From NCBI GenBank assembly GCA_021805405.1, contig JAJZFK010000545.1, forward strand, positions 1 through 5,697: a stretch of 5,697 bases of DNA, written 5' to 3'. Of the stretch, positions 1 through 5,330 are shown in pieces. This stretch comes from a bacterium. Lineage in GTDB: Bacteria; Armatimonadota; Chthonomonadetes; Chthonomonadales; Chthonomonadaceae. The notes under the pieces were generated by a model. The model had not been told where the DNA came from, ran no database searches, and saw only the letters and a list, made by a program, of their open reading frames with translations. A program made the translations under genes and the position numbers. Position 1 is the first letter of the stretch; each line of letters begins with the position of its first letter.

Positions 1-1718
1 AGCACCTCTGCAACAGGAACCAGTACCTCGTCGATGGTTAGGCCCCCGTGGCTCACCGATTCCGCTCCCACCAGGTCAAAACTTGCTGTCCCCATAGCAA
101 ATAATGGCCACATTTTATTTGAAAGGTTAGGCGGGTGGAACGGCTGGGCAGATGCGCTTGTATATGAATTGCATAGCGCCTCATCTTCAAATAACATTAC
201 ACGCTTAGATCGCTCGTCGGCAAGGATACCCACGTTTGGCCGCCCGGTTCCTATGCATTCAACCTGCCCGTGGTCTGCAGTAATGATGACACGGTAGCCG
301 TTCTTCAGGCCTTTTTGCATAATTTCTCGCAACTCTGATCTGGCTGCCCACACATCCGCTGCGGACTCTATCGAGTCTAAGCGCGGATCGATGGTGTGGC
401 CGCGCTTATCCCAGGTTACGTCTACCACACAAATGCGGTTGCGCGACCTTGCAAAACTGTCCTGTATGCCAAGAATTTCGCCGGACGTATGGTAGTCACC
501 AGGCGAGTATCGCGCTGCCCAAAGCTGCCGCTCCAGCCGAGCAGAGTGGTTTGCATTGCAGAATTGACTAGGTGATTTGCCCTCAAAAATCGCACGCCTG
601 CTTAGCGACGTGATAGTTGGCAGGATAGCAAATGCCGCTCGCGTGTGTGCACCCCCAATAATGCCGTCTTCTATCCAGCGCTCCCGGGCAACCTCCCATG
701 CGCGCAGTGATAGGGAATCGATTACCAGTAGCAACAGCTTGTCGTTCTGGCACTCAGCATCCAACCTGTCTAGCAGTCGCGGCAGGCGTAGTGTTTCCGG
801 GTTAGGTGAGGTTAACATAAGCGCGTAGCTCTGCTTTAGCCACTGGTAGAAACGTGCGTTAACGTCAAGCCTAACCTCTTGCGAAACGTCGCCCCGCACT
901 GCGGCCTTTGCGTAACTTAAGCCGAACTGCAGCACATCCTGCGGCCCGCTACTCTGTTCCCGCCATAACGCGATTAAATCGAGCGACGTGATATGGGCAT
1001 CTGTTTGTGTCTGCCTGCTTTCGCGAAGAATGGTGGCTATAGTACGCACAAATGGTGCGGCATCGTCCAGGGCTTGCGGGTCGTGAGCAACAGTATTCAG
1101 CAGCATGGTACGGGCTGCCGCAGGCGCTTGCAAAGCCTGCACCGCATTGGCAGCGATACAGCTGGTGGGCCAATTTACAGCCCGTACTACCTCGCGTGCA
1201 ACTGGTAACGGCAGGCTATTGTCGCCGCAAGCCATGCAGCTAAGTACGCGCAGCCATCCATTACTGTATTCAATGGACAGGGTATCAACACCGTAAACGG
1301 TTCGCGCGACAAGGAGCGCTGTGTCGCGGAGGTTTAGCGGATAGCGCAACGTCCCGTGTAGTTCCAGCAGGGTGTCCCAGTGAGCTGCGGGAACCGACTT
1401 CACAATCTCGTTGTTGAACCGGGGCATTATATCGCTAATTGCTATCGGGGTCCACTGGTAGTCCGCAAGGCACGTCTCAACGATATGTTTACGGCTCGCC
1501 TCCCTCACAATAAACAGGGGGCGTTGATCGGGCTGAAGGCAATTGAGAGCGCCAAGTGATTCTGGCTCACCGTCCCATTCGCCTATCGTCATTCCGGCCA
1601 GGCGCAACGCTTCCCTAACCTCCGGAATGTCGAGGAGTCCATCGGCGTCCTCGCAAAATGTGGGCAGGCCGCCAAATGATGGGGTTATCTCGCTGACTAG
1701 TGTCTCTACCCACCTCAT
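1..1718 (-). CDS. pglZ: PglZ-domain protein (alkaline phosphatase superfamily), 3' end beyond window
   Basis: My translation of the minus strand gives an uninterrupted frame of 572 codons that leaves the window still open. PglZ is a metal-dependent alkaline phosphatase-superfamily protein found in BREX and Pgl phage-defence loci; its exact reaction is unsettled. Visible family marks, numbered from the ATG at 1718, are a hydrophobic strand ending in VIDSLSLRAW (D334, first metal/nucleophile region), then ILPTITSLSRRAIFEGKSP, which matches the PglZ block LPT-TS--R---F-GK-P, then VDVTWDKRGH, TADHG (D482, H483) and SHGGLTIDEVLVPV (H557), the usual HGG-EE-VP-like end of the domain. The N-terminal 300 or so residues are not recognisable. 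The ATG overlaps the upstream stop as ATGA, suggesting translational coupling to the helicase; an in-frame GTG at 1733 is an alternative start. Most of the domain is present, and probably only a C-terminal tail is missing. The family call is firm; the BREX subtype is not. Confidence 0.9.
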   Translation of the reverse strand, partial: MRWVETLVSEITPSFGGLPTFCEDADGLLDIPEVREALRLAGMTIGEWDGEPESLGALNCLQPDQRPLFIVREASRKHIVETCLADYQWTPIAISDIMPRFNNEIVKSVPAAHWDTLLELHGTLRYPLNLRDTALLVARTVYGVDTLSIEYSNGWLRVLSCMACGDNSLPLPVAREVVRAVNWPTSCIAANAVQALQAPAAARTMLLNTVAHDPQALDDAAPFVRTIATILRESRQTQTDAHITSLDLIALWREQSSGPQDVLQFGLSYAKAAVRGDVSQEVRLDVNARFYQWLKQSYALMLTSPNPETLRLPRLLDRLDAECQNDKLLLLVIDSLSLRAWEVARERWIEDGIIGGAHTRAAFAILPTITSLSRRAIFEGKSPSQFCNANHSARLERQLWAARYSPGDYHTSGEILGIQDSFARSRNRICVVDVTWDKRGHTIDPRLDSIESAADVWAARSELREIMQKGLKNGYRVIITADHGQVECIGTGRPNVGILADERSKRVMLFEDEALCNSYTSASAQPFHPPNLSNKMWPLFAMGTASFDLVGAESVSHGGLTIDEVLVPVAEV

Positions 1719-2155
1719 TCCGCTGTTATCCACGCCAAAAAAAGGCAACTTAAATCCGGCAGCGCGTCGTTCATCAGGTTGATCTCTGCAAGACGGGTTG
1801 CATACTCCTTCTCCAACTCCCGGCGGCGAGATTCTCGTACCGCATCCAGGCCGATGCGGGCGAGCGACGACTTGCGCGCGAGGTAGCTGGTCTGCAATGC
1901 GAATATCCTGTTCCTTGCCCGCGCGCGTGCCTTGCGTACCACAGAGTTGTACAGCTCGACGGATTCCTGTTCAGCCTGCCCCTGAATTTTATCCAGGTCG
2001 TAGTTATCCGTTTCGCCCTCCACGGTAATGATGAGCTGGTTTGCTGCAAGCTCATCCCACAGGCGCTGCGCAGATTTGCCAAACGACTTACCCTCTGGCG
2101 TGGTAAAGAGCGCAAACACGTTCTGTTGGCGCCATATGCCCTCTGCTATCCCCAC
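1715..2155 (-). CDS. C-terminal domain of the SNF2 helicase, separated from it by an in-frame TAG
   Basis: This 146-residue frame (GTG at 2155, TGA at 1717-1715) is in the same frame as the upstream helicase; only TAG and AAA separate them. It opens with a patch containing WRQQNVFALFTTPEG and ends with an Arg/Glu/Lys-rich, probably coiled-coil helical stretch (ARARARNRIFALQ, then RESRRRELEKEY) and a short hydrophobic C-terminus. SNF2/RapA-type helicases of defence loci commonly carry such a basic helical tail after the motor. I therefore read it as the lost C-terminus of an 882-residue protein rather than an independent gene. If it is made separately, the GTG one codon after the TAG would have to be used by termination-reinitiation; I see no good Shine-Dalgarno site before it. 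Its end overlaps pglZ by four bases. Function as a free polypeptide is unknown. Confidence 0.7.
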   Translation of the reverse strand: MGIAEGIWRQQNVFALFTTPEGKSFGKSAQRLWDELAANQLIITVEGETDNYDLDKIQGQAEQESVELYNSVVRKARARARNRIFALQTSYLARKSSLARIGLDAVRESRRRELEKEYATRLAEINLMNDALPDLSCLFLAWITAE

Positions 2156-2158
2156 TTT

Positions 2159-2161
2159 CTA
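2159..2161 (-). other. In-frame TAG interrupting the helicase reading frame
   Basis: The minus strand reads TTA TAG AAA GTG GGG, with the frame open for 734 codons before and 147 after. One substitution (for example from TGG, CAG, GAG or TAT/TAC) would restore one 882-residue protein. Genuine nonsense mutation, sequencing error, programmed split and amber readthrough all remain possible. The other visible genes end in TGA and TAA, so the window does not show whether TAG is an ordinary stop here. Confidence 0.85.
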
Positions 2162-4363
2162 TAACGAAAACCAGCCGACTAGTGGAAAGCCCATGCCCTC
2201 CAAGGTTAGCAGCGGGATGGGTTTGCCAGCGGCAAAGAACGGCGTAAGCGCATTAATGCGCTCGATGACCTTAGCCGAGAGGTCTATCTGTTCGCCTTGC
2301 ACAGCATTGGGCTCGTCAGCGTCGCCGGCCATCGTGCGTACCCATGCGTGCAGCGGCACAGTGGGTGCCTTATCTCGCTCTTCCACGGGGCTGGTGTAGA
2401 GCGAATGCAGCCGAGACGCATTTGCGGCGGCCCTGCGAATGTCCATTACTACCTGGTCTACTTCGTTGTTAAGTGCCTCAGGATTAAGCAATGCGGTGCG
2501 CGCGAGCCGCTCAAATTGTGCGGTGGCATCCGACGAGTCTAATACATCACCTGTTTTGTCTACGCCAAATTCCAGAAGAATGGTCTCCAGTTTCTCCTGC
2601 CAGATCTCGTAGAGGCGGGCCTCAACCGAATTTTGAAGTACCAGATTGATTGCGGTTACCTGCTGCGACTGCCCAATGCGGTCTACACGGCCTATGCGCT
2701 GTTCAACGCGCATGGGGTTCCAAGGCAGGTCGTAGTTAAAGACCACGTGGGCAAACTGCATGTTTAGCCCTTCGCCACCAGCATCGGTAGAGATGAGGAT
2801 CTGCGCCTCTTGCCTAAAGGTGTCCAGCGCGGCGCGCCGTTCGGATATCTCCATGGCGCCATTGAGTGTGGCCACCGGGTAACCACGCTGTTCCAAAAAC
2901 TCTTTGAGCATCGTCTGTGTGGCTCGAAATTCGGTAAAGACGAGAAACTTGGTACTGGGTGTCTCTTCCGCAAGGGCAATCTGTTTCATCTGTTCGTAGA
3001 GTACTTCGGCACGGGCGTCGGGCCCTTCGTTTTCAACGCGCGTAGCCAACGCTAACAGCCTCTCTACTTCCGCGCGCTCCTTTTCGCTATCAGGTGCGCT
3101 GGAAATTACAGCCTGTGCAAGCTCGTCCAGGTCTGCATCATCTGCCAAATGGTCGGTGCCTAAAGGTTGTTCGTTTGTGCTGCCATCCAGCAGCTTCTCC
3201 AGGCGCTGTTCCAGGAAGTGCCGCACCGCCCTTGTTGAGCTGCTCACTAGCCGTTGAATGAGGACGAGAAGCAGTTGCCAGCCTCGTTCCCCAATGCGTT
3301 CCGCCCGCTTGTAGCCTTCAATAACGTAGGTGGAGACCTCCTCGTAGAGCAGCTGCTGCGCCGCGTGTTGCTGGCCAAACGGTACCTTTATGAGCTTGGT
3401 AGTGCGCGGCGCAAACAGTGGCTTGTTTGCGCCATCTAGCGCGGTACGCTTCTCGGTCCTGATAACTACACAACTGGTGAGTTCACGAGTCATTGTAACG
3501 CCTTCGGTGAAAAGCCCAGGGTCTATGAGTGCGAGCAGCCGCCTGAACGCGTCGGATTTGCCACTGTGTGGCGTTGCGGTTAGCAGCAGTAAGTGCGGTG
3601 CCGACTTCGCCAGCTCTTTAGCCAGTTCATAGCGCGACACGTCATCACTTGCCCCCGCAATCTTGTGGCTCTCGTCAATGATGACCAGGTCCCAGCCGGC
3701 GCCCACAATATCATGAAACCGCTCAAGGTTGTGCCGTGCGAGCCGTTCAAGCGACCAGCCACGCTGTGCCTCTTTCGGCTTTACGGAATCTACAGATGTC
3801 ACGATTTGAGGGTGTCGTTTCCAGGCATTCTCGCCACGCAATCCTACCGAAGCGTTCCAATCGCCGGGCAGCACCAGTTCAAACGGCTCGTTAAAATGGT
3901 TTTCCATTTCTACAATCCACTGCAGCAGCAGACTTTTAGGCGCAAGTACGAGTATACGTTCTATCATGCCGCGCAACTTGAGCTCTTTAAGGAGTAATCC
4001 CGCTTCAATGGTTTTGCCCATGCCTACCTCATCGGCAAGCATCATACGAACAGGAAACCCGGCCATTGCAGAGCGCAGTACCCGGTACTGGTGAGGCAGC
4101 GGTATCACCTCACTCACAAGCGGTGCCAGAAACAGGTCGGAACCCAATGCCGCCCACGTCCTGGCGCCAGCCACAGTCGCTAGCGCAGCCCGTAGGTCGA
4201 ACGTGCGCCCAGCTTGCAGCGTTGCCACCGGCACAGTATGAACTGTACTTCCACCCTCCGGCACAACACGCGCGACGCTGGAGCCGAACAGCGTGCGTAC
4301 TTCAAGCACCCTCACCCAGCTGTTTATGGCAGGGCACCACATTTTAGCATAGCGGTCATCCAT
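2159..4363 (-). CDS. SNF2/RapA-type DEAD/DEAH-box helicase of a BREX-like defence operon (motor part)
   Basis: This is a superfamily 2 ATPase expected to translocate on double-stranded nucleic acid. Both RecA-like lobes are present. Lobe 1 has LPHQYRVL (Q-motif region, 89-96), Walker A DEVGMGKTIEAG (111-122), motif Ia LAPKSLLLQW (140-149), DESH box (230-233) and motif III LTATPHSGKSD (261-271). Lobe 2 has FLVFTEFRATQ (473-483), motif V STDAGGEGLNMQ (525-536) and motif VI QRIGRVDRIGQ (555-565) with both arginines. The first 60 residues resemble the small beta-rich N-terminal domain of RapA-like proteins. The ATG at 4363 has AAGGA seven bases upstream. The protein stops at residue 734, shortly after the motor, and the rest of the expected C-terminus follows in frame after the TAG. 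The linked pglZ suggests a BREX type 3-like helicase (BrxHII). DISARM DrmD is also an SNF2 protein, but pglZ is not a DISARM core gene. The helicase call is certain; the subtype is inferred. Confidence 0.93.
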   Translation of the reverse strand: MDDRYAKMWCPAINSWVRVLEVRTLFGSSVARVVPEGGSTVHTVPVATLQAGRTFDLRAALATVAGARTWAALGSDLFLAPLVSEVIPLPHQYRVLRSAMAGFPVRMMLADEVGMGKTIEAGLLLKELKLRGMIERILVLAPKSLLLQWIVEMENHFNEPFELVLPGDWNASVGLRGENAWKRHPQIVTSVDSVKPKEAQRGWSLERLARHNLERFHDIVGAGWDLVIIDESHKIAGASDDVSRYELAKELAKSAPHLLLLTATPHSGKSDAFRRLLALIDPGLFTEGVTMTRELTSCVVIRTEKRTALDGANKPLFAPRTTKLIKVPFGQQHAAQQLLYEEVSTYVIEGYKRAERIGERGWQLLLVLIQRLVSSSTRAVRHFLEQRLEKLLDGSTNEQPLGTDHLADDADLDELAQAVISSAPDSEKERAEVERLLALATRVENEGPDARAEVLYEQMKQIALAEETPSTKFLVFTEFRATQTMLKEFLEQRGYPVATLNGAMEISERRAALDTFRQEAQILISTDAGGEGLNMQFAHVVFNYDLPWNPMRVEQRIGRVDRIGQSQQVTAINLVLQNSVEARLYEIWQEKLETILLEFGVDKTGDVLDSSDATAQFERLARTALLNPEALNNEVDQVVMDIRRAAANASRLHSLYTSPVEERDKAPTVPLHAWVRTMAGDADEPNAVQGEQIDLSAKVIERINALTPFFAAGKPIPLLTLEGMGFPLVGWFSL

Positions 4364-4370
4364 CGTTTGA

Positions 4371-4375
4371 TCCTT
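4371..4375 (-). promoter_or_regulatory. Shine-Dalgarno site of the helicase gene
   Basis: Minus-strand AAGGA, followed by seven bases (TCAAACG) and the ATG at 4363. Motif and spacing are ordinary and fix this ATG as the start. The site lies in the short unique stretch between the end of repeat element 1 and the gene, so the element did not remove it. Confidence 0.65.
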
Positions 4376-4381
4376 GTAAGT

Positions 4382-4513
4382 TCTGAATCACTGATAAAGA
4401 GGATTACACTGATTACACGGAAAAATCCCGTTGGGCGTTATGCCACAGTAGGTATCACCCTACCACCTGTGCCGGTACGTCATCTGTGAAATCCGTGTAA
4501 TCCGTGATTCAGA
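4382..4513. mobile_element. Repeat element copy 1 (132 bp, imperfect terminal inverted repeats)
   Basis: It begins TCTGAATCAC and ends GTGATTCAGA. The right arm (4493-4513) reverse-complements to TCTGAATCAC, GGATTACAC, GG. The left arm has the same blocks with two extra 9-mers, TGATAAAGA (4392-4400) and TGATTACAC (4410-4418). The interior starts AAAAATCCCGTTGGGCG and continues with CACCTGTGCCGGTACGTC. Copies 2 and 3 share this architecture. No open frame of note lies within. The form is that of a MITE or REP-like palindromic element; no transposase is visible. It fills most of the gap upstream of the helicase and would form a large imperfect hairpin in single-stranded DNA or RNA. Confidence 0.8.
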
Positions 4514-4548
4514 CAATCTGATCATCAGCTGTGCCAGTGCGTACAAGT
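4514..4548. repeat. Truncated half-unit between element copies 1 and 2
   Basis: The 35 bp resemble the opening of the 71-bp half-unit seen in the right-hand array (CAATTACCTCCCCAGCTG followed by TGCCAGTGCGT), but break off where copy 2 begins. This looks like a unit interrupted by insertion or recombination of copy 2. Confidence 0.6.
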
Positions 4549-4689
4549 TCTGAATCACTGATAAAGAGGATTACACTGATTACACGGAAAAATCCCGTTG
4601 GACGTTATGCCACAGTAAGTATTCCATCAGCACCTGTGCCATTGCGCTATCAGTGTAATCTGTGTAATCAGTGTAATCCGTGATTCAGA
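4549..4689. mobile_element. Repeat element copy 2 (141 bp, terminal inverted repeats)
   Basis: The first 75 or so bases are nearly identical to copy 1, including the extra TGATAAAGA 9-mer and AAAAATCCCGTTGG. The right arm (4662-4689) reverse-complements to TCTGAATCAC, GGATTACAC, TGATTACAC and pairs with the left arm over 28 bases once the TGATAAAGA bulge is skipped. It is nine bases longer than copy 1, matching one added GTGTAATC-type 9-mer. The interior has diverged in its middle (around 4622-4650). Confidence 0.8.
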
Positions 4690-4751
4690 CAATTACATCA
4701 CTACCTGTGCCGGTACGTCATCTGTGTAATCGGTGTAATCCGTGATTCAGA
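4690..4751. repeat. Extra right-half unit after element copy 2 (62 bp)
   Basis: Carries the same CACCTGTGCC-like start (here TACCTGTGCC), GGTACGTCATCTGTG and GTGTAATCCGTGATTCAGA end as the half-units of the right-hand array. It is 62 bp rather than 71 bp, which is one 9-mer fewer. Confidence 0.7.
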
Positions 4752-4796
4752 TTTCACGGAAAAGCCAGTTACGCGCTATGCTTCAGCTGATATTAC
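4750..4796. repeat. Degenerate left-half unit running into the nuclease stop codon
   Basis: GATTTCACGGAAAAGCCAGT followed by TACGCGCTATGC aligns with the element interior GATTACACGGAAAAATCCCG, TTGGGCGTTATGC, with several substitutions. The first 30 or so bases of the element are missing. It reaches the TAA of the nuclease gene (4795-4793), so the gene has an element remnant at its 3' end and a complete element at its 5' end. Together with 4382-4751 it accounts for the whole gene-free stretch between the helicase and the nuclease. Confidence 0.5.
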
Positions 4797-5170
4797 AGCA
4801 CGAACCTTTTAAATTCCAGGCTCCGGCTGCCGAAATTGATGAGTAGGCCTACGCCTAGTCGATAGGCTTTGAGATAGTTTAGCACCTGGGCGTAATGGAC
4901 ATCCTCAAGAGAAGCAATGGCCTTTAGTTCGACCAATAAAACACTTTCCACTACAAAATCCGCGCGCCTGGTCCCTATCGCCTGCGAAGAGTCCTTGTAG
5001 AATATCTCCTGTTCGATCTCCCTTACGAATCCAATGCTAGCTCGCTGAAACTCAATGGCAAGCGCCCTCTGGTAAATTACTTCCTGAAATCCGTTTCCTA
5101 GAAACTTGTGTACTTCGAATGCCGAGCCGATGACCTTCTCGGTAATAGCGGCATGTTTGAGTTCGCTCAT
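4793..5170 (-). CDS. GxxExxY-family protein, probable PD-(D/E)XK-type nuclease
   Basis: This 125-residue protein matches the GxxExxY family, which is related to PD-(D/E)XK nucleases (PDDEXK_3 type). The naming motif is G27-F-Q-E30-V-I-Y33, preceded by the usual AFEVHKFLGNGF helix-turn. A plausible catalytic core follows: D71 in ADFVV, then E81-L-K83 in LLVELKAI, and Q95 in AQVLNYLKAYRL. The C-terminus has the family-typical GLLINFGS and KRFVL. All key residues are present at normal family length, so the gene looks intact. I chose the ATG at 5170; the frame opens at a GTG at 5182, but family members usually begin just before the first helix. The cellular role of the family is not established, and target and nuclease activity here are inferred. 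The gene is flanked by repeat elements on both sides and lies on the same strand as the helicase, 429 bp away, so it is probably a separate transcription unit. Confidence 0.88.
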   Translation of the reverse strand: MSELKHAAITEKVIGSAFEVHKFLGNGFQEVIYQRALAIEFQRASIGFVREIEQEIFYKDSSQAIGTRRADFVVESVLLVELKAIASLEDVHYAQVLNYLKAYRLGVGLLINFGSRSLEFKRFVL

Positions 5171-5175
5171 ATGTA

Positions 5176-5180
5176 CCCCC
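5176..5180 (-). promoter_or_regulatory. Possible ribosome-binding site of the GxxExxY gene
   Basis: Minus-strand GGGGG, five bases before the ATG at 5170. It is purine-rich but not a textbook Shine-Dalgarno sequence. It favours the ATG over the GTG at 5182, which would place this stretch inside the coding region. Confidence 0.35.
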
Positions 5181-5188
5181 ACGCACCT

Positions 5189-5330
5189 TCTGAATCACTG
5201 ATGAAGAGGATTACACTGATTGCACGGAAAAATCCCGTTGGGCGTTATGCCTCAGTAAGTATCACCCTCCCCAGCTGTGTCAGTGCGGCATCTGTGAAAT
5301 CCGCGTAATCGGTGTAATCCGTGATTCAGA
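5189..5330. mobile_element. Repeat element copy 3 (142 bp), head of the tandem array
   Basis: Starts TCTGAATCAC, with TGATGAAGA as the inserted 9-mer, then GGATTACACTGATTGCACGG and AAAAATCCCGTTGGGCG, nearly matching copies 1 and 2. It ends GTGATTCAGA at 5330. The right arm reverse-complements to TCTGAATCAC, GGATTACAC, CGATTACGC and pairs with the left arm with a few mismatches. Its left end lies 19 bp from the ATG of the nuclease gene, so any promoter for that gene is probably inside the element or beyond it. Confidence 0.8.

Noticed and set aside
34..828. Plus-strand open frames at 34-297 and 577-828
   Set aside because: They lie opposite the PglZ gene, have no recognisable motifs and no supporting start context. 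They are shadows.
949..1296. Short frames on both strands at 949-1296
   Set aside because: They are Cys/Arg/Ser-rich and out of frame with PglZ, whose own frame is uninterrupted here.
2159..2161. TAG as a pyrrolysine or other recoded codon
   Set aside because: No recoding element or tRNA is visible, and one nonsense change is simpler. It is kept only as an alternative in the findings.
2764..4347. Several 60-134 codon frames overlapping the helicase
   Set aside because: The helicase frame carries all its conserved motifs; the overlapping frames are compositional by-products.
4425..4445. GTTGGGC and GTTATGCC in the element core resemble an integron attC core site
   Set aside because: No matching inverse core (RYYYAAC) is placed opposite, there is no integrase, and the inverted ends belong to the element rather than to an attC fold.
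4382..4513. Element hairpin as an intrinsic terminator
   Set aside because: The inverted arms are A/T-mixed with bulges, and no T run follows the stem in the direction of transcription. A role in termination cannot be supported.
5108..5308. Plus-strand 66-codon frame crossing the nuclease start and copy 3
   Set aside because: Part is antisense to the nuclease and part is repeat sequence. A similar peptide arises from copy 1 (within 4214-4489), so it simply reflects the element being open in one frame.
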